A DNA stretch of 37,039 bases from Viridothelium virens (taxonomy: Eukaryota > Ascomycota > Dothideomycetes > Trypetheliales > Trypetheliaceae): positions 1 to 37,039 of the forward strand of contig ML991895.1 of the NCBI GenBank assembly GCA_010094025.1, given 5' to 3'. Each line of letters opens with the position of its first letter. Within the stretch, counting starts at the first letter, position 1. Below the pieces are notes generated by a model that had not been told where the DNA came from, made no database searches, and saw nothing but the letters and a program-made list of their open reading frames with translations. Shown here piece after piece: positions 1 to 11,867 of the stretch. The position numbers were made by a program, and so were the translations under genes.

Positions 1-737
1 GGATATTGTGACGTAGCAAAAAAGGACTGATAGATTCTGATGATGTTCATGATGTTCTTCATGAAGTTGATCCAATCAACCTAGCCTACCGCGTAATCTC
101 GCTATGCTCTACACGAGGGTCAATGCGCGAGATTCTCGAACCTACTACGTAGGTCCTCATTTTACTAGTTAATTAGGTTTTTTACTGTCCTCATTTTCGA
201 TGAGGTTTATATAGAGCCCTTATCTCAGGTTACACAGAGAAATTAATCGAGTCCTTTTCTCCGAAAACGGTGTCTAACATCATCAGATTCGCTCCTTTTG
301 GTTCAACAACTTGGCCCTGATCTTCAGCATCAAGAGAAATGTCTTGGTCGCCCTTGACTGATGTCCACGTATGAATTGACAAGCCAGGACTGATCTATTA
401 TTACAGAAAACATCTAGAGAGAATTCAATCAACTTCTCCATGATGTAGCCCATTTCAGGCAGAAGATTCTCCTCCAGGTCTCAGTCCGCAGGTTCGGCTC
501 ATGACTACATGAACTCGCGGATCACAGGATTACTGTATTTGTACCAAAAATTATTTATGTATTGTATCATACAGGCCAGTAGAAACGTTGGCGAACATTG
601 TCCTCAAGCGGAAAGAGCAGCGAAAGTATAGTTTTGATGCTTTAGAAGTCTATCGAAAACTGCCTCAAACGCTCCACCTTTTGCATTCTTGATTATTTAA
701 TTTCCGCTAAGAGATACCCCACTCTAGATCGGGCAGA
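1..737. other. Intergenic, 3' flank of the PKS gene
   Basis: No convincing coding sequence on either strand. The stretch is moderately AT-rich and lies downstream of the polyketide synthase stop codon, so its right-hand end should contain that gene's 3' UTR and polyadenylation site. I see no repeat or RNA gene in it. Confidence 0.5.
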
Positions 738-3700
738 TTATGTTAAGAAACCAATTTCTTTCCAAATGTGAATGTATCTCCTAGTCACCTCCTCGTCTAC
801 CGGGCCTACCGTACCAAGGGTTTTTGAATGCTCGAGGGTCTTCTTCACGTCCAGAACAAGTCCACCACAAGACATGCGAAGATAATTACTGTCCAAGAAG
901 TCCAAAAGAGTAGTAGCTGGATTGTTCCGCCGTGGTGCCGCTCGCACGCGTTCGACCCACTCCTCGAAGGGAATCAAATTTGGAATGTTCAGTGCAGCTG
1001 ACAAAGTGGCATTCATCTCGTGCCAGGGCTGGCCGATAGGGTTCTCAATGTGGTAGATAGGGGAAGGTGTGCGGTCAGAGAGGACCAGGTCAGACAGTGT
1101 GCCTGCTACATCATTTACCGGGGTCCAGTAAACAGTGCCATCCACGTCCGGTAGAGCATTCAGCGTTTGCGACGATTTAATTAGAAACCCAAAATGTTCC
1201 ATTGGATTCCAGTATCCGCTAGTTTTGGAACCGGCGATCTGCCCCAGACGGACCGCCATAGTACGGAATCGGTCGGGATGCTTATGTAGAGTCTCGTCGA
1301 GCATCCTTTCGCATACCCATTTTGCGTTGCCGTAACCATTTGGCAGCACCGAGTCGATGCCGACCCTCTCTTCTGGCACGACAGTCACTTTTTTGCCGTT
1401 TCCACGGCCGTAATGGCCCACAACACCAATGGATGACACCATTTGGAAGCTGAGCTTGAAGCACTCTGGGCGCCGACAAACAATGTCGTAAGCTAAATCG
1501 GTCAGATTGTGCATGATCTGGAATTGAGACCTAAAGCCATCTAGAGGCCGCTTGGCACTCATGGGCCACGCGTTGTGGATGAGGTGGGTCACGGAACTTA
1601 GAAGTCCTTCATACTCACTCTTCGACAGCCCAAGCATCGGCTTTGAGCTATCGGTCTGCAATACAAGTAACTTCGGCTTGAGGTCTTCCGGGAACCGAAT
1701 ACCCTTCTCCCTCATGGCTTTTTGTTGGCGGACGTTTGGCTCTGCCTTGTTCTCACGATTGAGACAGACAACCTTCTTCACTTCAGGGAGCTGTGCGAGA
1801 TGATAGACTAGGTGGCTTCCCAGACTGCCAGACGCCCCTGTGATGAGAACAACTTTCTCATTGGAACCCGGTGCAGGAGATGAACGTGAAGAACTGGGTG
1901 CAGAGAACGCAGCAGTGTACATCTGAACATAAGCGTCAACGGCCTTTTTGCTCTCTGCAAGAGTAGATATTTCGCTCTCCCAGTGCTGTGGCTTACTGTC
2001 CCATTCAGAAGAGGCTTCTGTTATCTCAGCGGCTAAGTTCGGAGCTGGTTGGCTGTCTGTCAGGGGCTGGGAGGTATCTGTTTCGTATGTGTTTCCGGCT
2101 AACAAGTGTTTCAGGTCGGCAACAGTTGGACATTCAAGAAAGAGGGACTCATGCTTGATATCAAGCTCGAGTTCATCTCTGAATCGGCTCACGATGACTA
2201 GGGACAACAGAGAGTCCACACCGGAGTCGGTGAAATTTATGTCATCGTTGAGATCCTCTATTGCGACTCCACTTTCTTCCGAGATAATCTGAATAGCACG
2301 CTGAAAATTGACTGCAGGAGTGGAAAGTCTCTCGGCTGTATCGGGAGTGGTGGCTCCTGTGACACTAATCATGACAGGGCTCGATTCAGAGGAGCTGGAC
2401 GTCCGAATGGCGACTGTAGCTGGACTGGCTCGGCGCTCCCCCAAGAGTCCCTTGAGGCTGGCAACCGTGGGATACTCGTAGAATAGTGCATTAAAATCGA
2501 TCTCAATGTCAAGCTCCTCCTGAAAACGACCTGAGATGGTCAATCCCAGGAGAGAGTCAATACCGACGTCACCAAAAACAATGTCATCGGTCAAGTCAGC
2601 CGCAGCAAGCCCACTCTCTTCCGCAATTATCGACATTGCCTTTGCATATTTGGACGATTGAAGCTCTCCGGTGGCTGGAGGGGTGCTTTGTGATGCATTC
2701 ACTGCAGGAGTGGGAGTTGTGATGGGGGTTTCTGTCTTCTGTGCAGGCTGCTGGTTCTGTGACCTGTCCCTACCTTCCATTGACAATATTGCTTTCAAGA
2801 TTCGGCGTGGTACGCCTTGAATCTTGGGCAGAAGTTAGCACTCTTTGCTTTTATAAGAATAGCAGAAGTACGAACTGCAATCTGCTCAAAGTGTGCGACC
2901 ACTTTCTCGCCCTCAAAGATGATGACATCACCATGCCATAGCTTATCTTCCCCCTCTTTCATGCATGTGTACGTAGTATATTCCTTGTCAAACTCCATCG
3001 GCTCAAATATCTGGAACGAACCCCATCCGTGGTTCATGAATACCTCTGTATCCAAGTCAGTGCTATCGTTGCAGTTCATTGTGAACCCGCACGACTGAGT
3101 CAGTGAATCGATAATGGCCGGATGAAGGTAAAATTTGCCGCTCTTTTTAATACTGCCAAAGCTGATACGACTCGAGGCCTCCAACGTGTTACTGTTCAGG
3201 ATGATTTCGTCTATGGCTCGGTAGTCAAGGTGGAATCGCGCCAATGGTCGGATAGCTCGATACACCATTGGACGGTTGAAACGGGCTGTTTTCCCCGAGA
3301 TAATTCCATCCTGGAGAGCTCGAATATTTTGCTTCACATTCATTGAATCTTCCTGAAGCACGCGTTGGAGACTCCTGTCTTTGAAGTATACAACGCACCG
3401 TGAGTGCTCCTGTAGTTTTTGCTTACCCTTAAGTTGGGTCAATTCATTTTTCATGAAACATTGAGTTAGAGTGTGAAGGAATACTCACATTGGAAGACAA
3501 AAACCTGATAGCCGCTGATTGAGATAGCCAATCGACGTCCGCGTGCGCTTGAAGAAGCTGCTGGGTCGCGCCAGACCGGAGGGTTAGGGCTTTGGAAATA
3601 ATCATGTCTGAGACATCTATAATATTGTCCTGCTGGCTTGGGCGATAACGCTGAAGCAAATAGTTACCAAGAGTCAATGCAATGTCTGCGTAGACTGAAG

Positions 3701-6700
3701 GAGTGCAGAGCGGGATCCCATCGACCTCATGTCCTTGCACAAGTGGGCTGAGGTCCTCGCGTGCGATATCCGCCTCAACGACAAGATGAGCCTTTTGGGA
3801 ATCGCATGTCTCTTCGACGACCCTATGAACGGTTGTGGTTTCAATTCTCGAACTGTTATTAACCGGGGGAGGATCTCCTTTGCGCAGTGACCAATCATTG
3901 ACGTACTGTATCCAGTATTCTTTCAAATCCCAGTTATAAGCAGGCAAGGAAATGACTGTGTGTGAAACCTTAAAGTCACGCTGGTATTCTCCCCAACGAA
4001 TGTCAACCCCTGCACCGTAAAGGAATTTCAGAGCCATCCCTAGGGTCTGCCAGATTGTTTTGCCACGCTGTAGTGAGGCGATGCATGCTATTCGCGACCC
4101 TAGCACAGCCTTCGTCATACCTGAGATAGCGGGGTGTGGGCCAATTTCGAGCAGCGTTGTTTGATCAGTAATGACGTTGCTACGACTTGCTATCTGAAGT
4201 GCGTTCAGCATGTTGACAGGTTTGCGAGAATGATTTGCGAGATACTCGGGACCGAAGCTACCACCTTGATCAACAATAGTACCATCCAGAGGGCATAAGA
4301 CAGGAATTATGGCCTTAGAAAACGTTAAGACACTGGCAAGCCTCTCAAATTCCGGCAATATCGGGTCTATCTGGGAGGAGTGAAATGCGTAGGGGACCTT
4401 AAGTAGTGTAGAGTTTACCCTTGATTCTGCGAGTATACCTTTCAGAATGGAGATATTCTCTTGAGGCCCAGCCAGAACAGTTTCAGTTGGTGAATTCATG
4501 CATGCAATCTCGTAATTGTTGTGTTCCAACACTCGCGCGATCTCGTCAACCGATCCCTTGACGACAAGCATGGCGTGGGTGTCTCGCATGCACTTTTTCT
4601 GCAGCAGCTCGGCCCGCTTGCCTACCAAGTAGAGAGCGTCTGCGTCCGAAAGTACCCCTGCAACAACAAGTGCGGCGTACTCGCCCAGGCTATGTCCGAT
4701 GACAGCGATAGGACTGATGTTCCACGATGTCCATAGTTTACTCAGTGCGATCTGCAGGCAAACACCGGCCAGCTGTACAGTGGCAGGCTCAAACGCGCTG
4801 ATGTCTTGTTCTTCGGATTCGATGACTGTCAGCATGGAGGGAAATCCGAGACTCTGCCCGACATGATCCAGTCGGTGCATCTCGGTGCGGAAAAGGGAAA
4901 AGTTTTTCCAAAGCTGCTTCCCCATTCCTGGATACTGGGCGCCCTGACCGGTGAAGGTAAAAATAATCTTTGAAGCGCTCGTACGCCTGGTCATTCCGGT
5001 CCCGTCTCGAAGAGCTGTCTCAAATTGGGCACGTATATCGTCTTGAAATGAGCCGGCAAGCATGACTCGATGCTGGTAGTGTATGCGACGTGCTGTCGTC
5101 GTGTATGAGAGCTGCCCGAGGGAGACATGCGGATACTGCTTCAAATACTTGAGTATAGATCTAAGGTTTCCCTCCAAAGAAATGCCGTTTTTGGCTGAGA
5201 CAGCTATGAGATGAAGGCCTCGTGGGTCAGCAACTCCAGTAGGAGATTCATATCGAAGTGGTGCATCTTCAAGCAATAGCGCCGTGTTCCCACCTGCAGC
5301 ACTGAAGTTATTGACGAAAACTCGTCTGGGCTTCGAAGGATCAGGGCTCCTTTTCCAAGTGGTCGGTTCCAGAGCTATATTGACATTTCGTTCCCGTAGA
5401 TCAGTTGGAAACTTGTGGTTGATTTTTGATTTGATTCCACAATGCGGCACTACTATATTTTTCTGCATCATCAATAACACCTTGACGAGACTGGACACGC
5501 CCGAGGCCGCCTCACCGTGGCCAATGTTGGACTTAGCTGAACCAAGGTAGAGAGTCTCATCACTTGTTCTGCCCCTCCTAACTTGAGACAGTGGTGGTGC
5601 AAAAGTATCCAAAACACTGGACATTTCGCCGGCGTCGCCAGCTTGGGTACCTCTGCGATAATTGGCGTTAGATCATATCTGTAGAGAGCACTTGGGGAAT
5701 TTCAGGAGCTGAGGGCCAACTTGAGAAGCATGTCAAAGACGTCTGCCCCTCGGGATGGTATAGAGATGGCAGTGTGATAATGTGACATGTACAATTACTT
5801 ACGTTCCGTGCATTTCAACGTAACTAACAGTGTAGGGCTCCACGCCACCTTGGTTCAGGATCTTGTCAAAAATAGCACGCTGCGCCCCAATGTGTGGTCG
5901 AGTTATCGACTCTGACTCTGCAGAATGGTTAGTATATGCGCCTAGGATAACTCCTAAAATACGGTCGTTATCTGCCAAGGCATCATCAAGGCGCTTGATA
6001 ATAACAGTTCCGACCCCTTCTCCACGGCAATAACCGTCTGCTCCATCATCAAAAGTCTTGCAGTTGCCCGTTCGAGAGAGGAAGTGCCCTCTATCAAGGC
6101 CAGCAGTGAAATCCGGGTTTGTTAGAATATTCGTGCCTCCTGTGATAGCAGTATCAATATCACCTTGCCATAGTGAATTGCATGCTAAATGGATACCAGC
6201 TAAACTGGATGAACATGCTGTATCAACAGCATAACTAGGGCCACTAAACTTAAAACAGTAATTAATACGCCCTGGAATAAATGCTCGATTCCCACCTGGG
6301 ATAAAGTATGTATCAATATTTTGAGCGCTATTCGTCTCCATCCAGTCATTACTAGTGACACCATAAAAGACGCCAACACGGTCTTGTCTAGTAGAAGGAG
6401 TAGTATCCGGGACGATACCAGCTTGTTCTATTGCTTCATAAGCGGTCATTAACGCCAGCCGTTGTGCAGGATCAATCTGAGGCGCCTCTCGCGGGGAAAT
6501 ATTAAAGAATCGCGCGTCGAACATGGCCGGGTCGTCAAGCCAGCAGCCAAATGGCGTTGCACTTGTGTTTTTGTGGGTCCCAGTGCGGTCTACATGCGTT
6601 TTGGCATTCCAATGAAGATCTGGAACAGGTTTGTGGACATCCAGACCTTGGTATAGAAGGTTCCAGAACGACTCATTATCCTTTGCACCAGGAAATCGTC

Positions 6701-7957
6701 CTGACATACCAATTATGGCAAGCTTAGCCTTTCTTGGATGCGAATACGAAGCATCTTCAGGGAGAGAAGGCCTGGGCTGAGCCTGCGTAGAGGGCACCAT
6801 TGTGCGCAGAGGTGTCTGCTTGAGCGCGTTGTAGATCAGTTGGTCGGCAGTAGTCCCGATAGGAATGACGCAAAACGACTTTGGGCCAATGTTGTGGATA
6901 CAAGCTTGCAGTTCATCAAGGATATCGCTCCACCGAATGGGACGGAGGAGAATTTGTTGAGCTGCAGCCTCCAACAGTATTGAAAAAGTACGTCGTCCGA
7001 CTCCGGATCCTGTGCTCGGGAAAAGAGGAATTTGCTCAATGCACACGCCAGTCCTGCCGGAGGCCAAGTTCTCGACGATTTCACCAACAACAACTTTGGA
7101 GTACAAATGTGAAGCGTGATAAGGCCCGTATATCGGAATATTCCTGCATCTGAGGTCCTTGAAGTTTTCGGAATTCACCAGTTGTGCCAGTGATCTAGGC
7201 GGTCCGCTCACAGTAATTCCGTTTGGCGCATAGGCGCTAATATATGGTCTACTGGTCACGGGCAACATCTTAAGAGGAAAGAAGTTAGCTGCCAGAAGAT
7301 AGGAGTTGAATATGGATGACATCAAACTGAACTTACGGTTTGCTCACAGAAATGGTCCACGGTTTTATGTGACGTAGATCCGGGGACGATGACTGACCAG
7401 CTCTGATCGGAATCCCGCGACGGTGCGATACGCTTCGCAACATCGGCGACATGCGTGCCAATTCTGAAGGCTATAGTGACTGCGATGACAGCCATTGGGA
7501 CAAGCTCCACTGTGCTGCGGCTACAACTGATAGCCGCCGCCGCCAAGGCTCCCGTACAAAGACCAAAAACTCGGTACTGGTCTGCACTGTTGTACCAAGC
7601 GTCTGCATGACTTCATGCAGGATTAGCCTTGATATTAAGGCTAAATATAAGCAAAGTCTCTTGTAGTTACCTAATGAATGCTCCAAGCTGATATAGACAT
7701 GTGACAGCCATATCAAGGGGTATACATCGCTTTGCCCTTCCTTTCCACAAGACTAAATCCTCAAGACAAGTGAATCGAGGAACATCATCTCTGGCTTTGG
7801 GTGGTAGCTTGTATATCTCTGTGCGAACTGCATCGTATGCTTTCACGAGAAAGTTCTCCAGGACTGGATCGTCTCTGTTGCTAAGCAAATCTTTCAAATG
7901 TGGCTGTACATCATATGTTTGGTCTCCGAAAATATAGAACTTCAGATGTCCAGCCAT
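738..7957 (-). CDS. Non-reducing polyketide synthase, SAT-KS-AT-PT-ACP-ACP-R
   Basis: Iterative type I non-reducing PKS, 2275 residues in six exons; introns at 7611-7670, 7269-7336, 5653-5802, 3428-3488 and 2823-2875. The start is the ATG at 7957, giving MAGHLKFYIFGDQ, a usual SAT N-terminus. Domains in order: SAT with GLCTG (Cys about 114) and YHASH; KS with DTACSSS (Cys about 539), EMHGTGT and SNIGHG; malonyl-AT with GHSLGEY (Ser about 997); product template with GHEVDG (His about 1317) and IIDSLTQ (Asp about 1504); two ACPs with GIDSLL (Ser about 1671) and GVDSLL (Ser about 1785); a terminal NADPH-dependent reductase with TGASGSLG and YGNAK. There is no C-methyltransferase and no thioesterase. 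All catalytic residues are intact, so an unmethylated aromatic polyketide aldehyde is the expected product. Fusarubin synthase is a known NR-PKS with reductive release and no methyltransferase; the SAT also resembles melanin-type synthases. The exact product cannot be read from sequence. Confidence 0.93.
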
Positions 7958-9713
7958 AGCGGAAACTTTTGTAACAGCCTGAAAAACTTGTTCTAATGAC
8001 CCGAAATGTGCCTTGACCTGGTTTAAATGCAAAATTAGCTTTCAATATCCAGCAGCCTTCCGTTCGCATATCTCACAAGTTTACCAAGTTCAGTAGAAAA
8101 ACAACTCCGTGATCACGGACGACAAAACCATATCAACAATTGCTCTCTTCGGAATTGTAGGTATTCCCCTATTATAGCAGCTGTGTTTATCCCATGATTC
8201 TCTTTGTCAAAGACGGGTAGCGCCAGGTAAAGAGCCCAGACGTCTCGGTGCTATGGTGATGGCTCGGGAAACCTGTACGGAAATGGGCAATGCGGATAAT
8301 CATTATCACCCGAAGACATTGAATTCCAAAAGCAGCTAGCCTCTTGGATTCGGGTCTTCTGGAAGATGGGTAGTCTTACAACCAGTGATTCGGAAAGGCT
8401 CGCTCGACCTTGCGCTGTCGTCGGAAACTTCACTCGGGGGTCTCAGGTCCCGAATGCCAGCAGCTATCCAGGAGCATTCGGATTCGAGGTAACCGAATGG
8501 ATCATGCTAATCGAAATGCTACTCTTTGGAGCTGGATCAGAATGTCGAGGCGTAGTCTCGCCGCTTGTCGTCCACCCGAATTCAAATATTCAAATGTATT
8601 GATCATTGTTCCCGAGGCACGTGTTTTTCCAGCGCATTAAACAAAACAGTCAAAGAACTTATACTGAAAGTAACGAGAATAGGGAGGCCAAGGTCAATCA
8701 ACTGAGATGGAGGTGTGTCTCTGCGCTGCGGTGGTAGGGGGTGCAAAATCGGACACTTATTTTTGACCCGAAGGGCCGTCGCAGGAGCATAAATGATGTG
8801 TTATAAGTTCAATACCGTGTCCGATATCTACGATGTGCATCGGCGTATGCTCGTTGTAAAGAAGTCTACCAATACCTACGGATAGAAAACACGCGGGTTT
8901 CAAGAGTGTTCGAGGCTATACTTGGCCATAAAGTCTTGAGCAGAAGTCTTGATCAGTGTATAAAACTCCATTTGATATTGCAGTACATAAGGAGAGAGGC
9001 ACACGTACATAGCAGGAGCCGGGAGAACGCGACGGCGAGTTCGGCGTGGTGCAGATAGAACGTACAGCCTGCCCGTGCGATTGACGCAGACTTGGCTTTC
9101 ATTACGTCCTTTTTCCCCTTTTGTTTTTTGTCGCCTTCGCGGATTAGGGCTGAGAGAGTCAGCTTAGCTCAAGTGAACTGTAACTTGGTCTTTCCGCCTG
9201 AAACGAGGGAAGCAGAGCCTGCTTGGCATGAATTGACACGTGATGGAAAAGTTGATTAAATGCCTCCACATTGCGACAACTTGCCATTGCTCTAGAGAAT
9301 CTCGCAAAGGACAGAAGTTACGAAGGCCACTGAATTGCAGCCGGAAGCGTGCTGTTGGCTTCGAGGGTTTCTCAAGTGAAAGGCACGATTCACGCAAGGA
9401 CTAAGCAAAAACAGACTTACATGGGTAAGATCTCCCTGACCCACTCCGATTCCTACTCTAGGTAGTGATGACTAGATATTTCAATCGATAACTCATCTAT
9501 GCTCTGCATGACAGCGAATGCGACAACAAGCTGCTCGTCGGGATGACGGGAGGCGGACGAAAGAAATGTCAGGGCCCCCTGCTGACGCAGTAGGGGCCCA
9601 TGTCTAGCCAAATATACTACCCTTTTCGGGTTAGTAGCTCTTTGTGCTCTCATCCGACCGTCTGAGCTATACTTGTTCCAACTTTGCTGTGGATTAAAAA
9701 TAACTAGATTGGA

Positions 9714-10136
9714 TGTTCTTATCTTAAGGTGATCACGGGTTTTTCACGCAGGAGCGGGCTGTCAAGGATCTGAAGGTAAGAGGTCGTCACTAAGTATTAA
9801 ATAAGGCAGTGGTAAACAAGTATTATTCAATCGCTCGTAACTAAACTAACTAACTGTAGGTACAGTGTAATAAGGTAATGCAAATAAGACGCAAGGAGAC
9901 TTCTAGCTTAAGGGGTGGTGTGTTGCCCTTATATCCTTGGCATCCTTCTACCTTCCTAAATACTGCTCAGTAGTCCCTCCTTACTCCTCAGTACTAATCA
10001 TCAGTGCTCAGCACTGATCGCTCTAGGCATCCACTGAGCACCTCGGTTATTCCTCAGCTCAGTTTTTAGCGTCCGTGCCCTGACACCTCAAGTGCCATTG
10101 ACCTGTTGTGTGCACGTGGTGGCCGTGCACATAACA
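9714..10136 (-). mobile_element. Possible solo LTR of a retrotransposon
   Basis: Read on the minus strand, this 423 bp stretch begins TGTT and ends AACA, as LTRs do. It carries an internal TATA-like TATAAGGGC and has no coding potential. The five bases on each side (TTGGA and GAACA) do not match, so no target-site duplication supports the ends. The sequence style resembles fungal Copia LTRs from memory only. Confidence 0.3.
10000..10018. repeat. 19 bp palindrome within a CTCAG-rich patch
   Basis: Arms ATCAGTGCT and AGCACTGAT are perfect inverted copies around a single C. The surrounding 100 bp (about 9964-10064) holds about six CTCAG or CTGAG pentamers. It lies inside the possible LTR, so it may be element sequence, not an operator for the neighbouring genes. 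Confidence 0.5.
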
Positions 10137-10459
10137 GAACAAGTGTACCTAGCTCAGACTCTAGAATGAAGAATGCGACCTCCACCCTCTAATTGGTTCG
10201 CTTCATGACACAGCTACAAACCTCAAACTAAGCAGGGCCCCTGGCAAGCAGCGCGTAGCGCTGCAAGCATCCTTCAATCTAGAGGCTGAGTTTACTGAGA
10301 TAAGTAAAATCAGGCATCATCTTACGAGGCGGCTGACATTTGCGATTCCGTCCAGTGGCGATCTTGGATACATAAATCTTTCGGTCGGTGTCAAATGTTC
10401 ACCCTACATACCCAGGTGGATATTCGGGAGGACAGCTGGTACTGTTAGTATTTCATTTG

Positions 10460-11752
10460 ATGGCTATGCCTGGCGATGCGCCACGATTATCTGGAAAGCC
10501 GAAATTGCGATCCAGCTGTGATGGATGCGGTGCTGCCAAGCTGAAGTGTGATCGGCGCCAGCCTACATGTGGACGCTGCGTTGCTCATGGCATGCCGTGT
10601 GTTTATGGGATATCGCGAAAAATGGGAAAGCCGCCGCGTGACAGACTCCGTCCAAGCTTGCCCACCACTCAAACGTTGAGCGACACACCGAGTACGTCAA
10701 GCGACCAAGCCTATCCTACGGATGGCAACGCTCCCATCAGGAGCAGCGGGAGTGCTGGCAACGCCCTGGCGATTGGACCGTTCTCGAGCGTGACGGCGTT
10801 ACCTGCAGCCTGGGATACAGCGGATGTCAACAGCTACGATCACAGGCTCAGCCTTGGCGCCTTGGAACCAGGCTTGTTCAGCGACCTCCCCCCTGCTCTC
10901 TCCTCTCTAGATTTCGACGAATGCGCCCTCATAGACCATCTTGACGGCAGTCTATTATCTACCGGCCTGCAACTCGAACCTGTATCTACGCCGGGCTCAC
11001 CTTCTCTTACAAGTTACTCATCAACTCCTACCACCCAGCCTACGGCAGCCCCATCCCTGGCTGGTCAGAGTCCGCCTCCCGACAATGCCTCAATACCGCC
11101 TGTAGGCCTCAGAGGCCATGACTGTCCTCGGGAAGCATACGAAATTCTAGGAAGTCTGTCTTTCCAGATCAGTGAGGTCCAGTCCATCCCTTCATCGGGA
11201 ACAGCCTCAACCTCCAATGCAGTGCCTTTGGACCATGTGCTACGCCTCAACCGCGAGGTCAGCGAGCGACTTGACCGCCTCCTGACCTGTTCCTGTGCCC
11301 GAACTCCTCATCTTGCACTACTCTATGCTTCAATCATCTCGCGCGTCCTGATTTGGTATCAGCAAGCGGCTGGTTCGTTGCAGAGCTCTCCAGGGAGCCC
11401 TACCACGGCGACCAGCACATCATGTACAGACCATGCAAGGACTCCAGCAGCCTCGACCCAGTCCACCAGTATTGCTGTAATACCGGCAAAGATGGCCATC
11501 GGAACTTTCAACGTCGACGACCTGCGTGTACAGACTGCCTTAAAGATTCAGCTGCTGTCGGGTGAGATGAAAAGAGCCGGCCGTCTAATCGATCAATTTA
11601 GTTCGCATCAATTCGCTGGCCTATCTCTTACTAATGGATCTACTTTTGGGGGCGTTGACAGCCTCTCTCAGAGTCTAGATTCATGGCTGAGGAGTGAGCA
11701 TTTCAGAATAGCCTATATGATGAGGTCCAGGTTGGGGGAGCTTAACACTTAA
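10460..11752 (+). CDS. AflR-type Zn2Cys6 transcription factor, likely cluster activator
   Basis: Intronless, 430 residues. The frame is open from 10388, but that codon is GTG; the first in-frame ATG is 10460, with a second at 10466. The zinc cluster near the N-terminus has Cys20, 23, 30, 37, 40 and 47 (CX2CX6CX6CX2CX6C) and is followed by a basic GKPPRDRLR linker, as in AflR. The middle is rich in Ser, Thr and Pro. The C-terminal third has the AflR-family signature around CPREAYEILGSL and AIGTFNVDDLRVQTALKIQL. AflR-family proteins are pathway-specific activators encoded inside non-reducing PKS clusters, so control of the adjacent PKS and P450 is a strong inference. The gene is divergent from the PKS and ends 115 bp from the convergent P450. 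Confidence 0.9.
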   Translation: MAMPGDAPRLSGKPKLRSSCDGCGAAKLKCDRRQPTCGRCVAHGMPCVYGISRKMGKPPRDRLRPSLPTTQTLSDTPSTSSDQAYPTDGNAPIRSSGSAGNALAIGPFSSVTALPAAWDTADVNSYDHRLSLGALEPGLFSDLPPALSSLDFDECALIDHLDGSLLSTGLQLEPVSTPGSPSLTSYSSTPTTQPTAAPSLAGQSPPPDNASIPPVGLRGHDCPREAYEILGSLSFQISEVQSIPSSGTASTSNAVPLDHVLRLNREVSERLDRLLTCSCARTPHLALLYASIISRVLIWYQQAAGSLQSSPGSPTTATSTSCTDHARTPAASTQSTSIAVIPAKMAIGTFNVDDLRVQTALKIQLLSGEMKRAGRLIDQFSSHQFAGLSLTNGSTFGGVDSLSQSLDSWLRSEHFRIAYMMRSRLGELNT

Positions 11753-11867
11753 ACAGAGTTGAGACTTCTGGCCTAAGTCGTCCATGTATCTGCCTCCTTG
11801 ACGCCTTCATCTCCATGGTCTAGCAACCTTGCACCTCCTATTTCGCGTGCTCTGCTTTCCTTGTCCG

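Larger units (their letters stand above)
7958..10459. promoter_or_regulatory. 2.5 kb divergent intergenic region between PKS and AflR-like activator
   Basis: Contains the promoters of the PKS (leftward) and the Zn2Cys6 regulator (rightward). I see no supportable gene. CACGTG hexamers occur at 8618-8623, 9237-9242 and 10113-10118. A TATA-like GATACATAAATC lies near 10370, about 90 bp before the regulator's first in-frame ATG. A search by eye for the AflR consensus TCG-N5-CGR found no convincing copy. The right-hand part includes a possible solo LTR, annotated separately. Confidence 0.5.

Noticed and set aside
2795-2798. Break of the PKS into two proteins at the PT-ACP boundary
   Set aside because: The apparent stop arises from reading through a 53 nt intron. 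Splicing restores IQGVPRRIL, the usual end of the PT domain, in frame with the ACPs.
10388-10459. N-terminal extension of the AflR-like protein
   Set aside because: The extension starts at GTG, which is not a normal nuclear start in fungi; the first in-frame ATG is 10460.
7958-10459. Hidden tailoring gene between PKS and activator
   Set aside because: No frame of useful length with recognisable motifs was found on either strand; the longest open stretches are under 80 codons.
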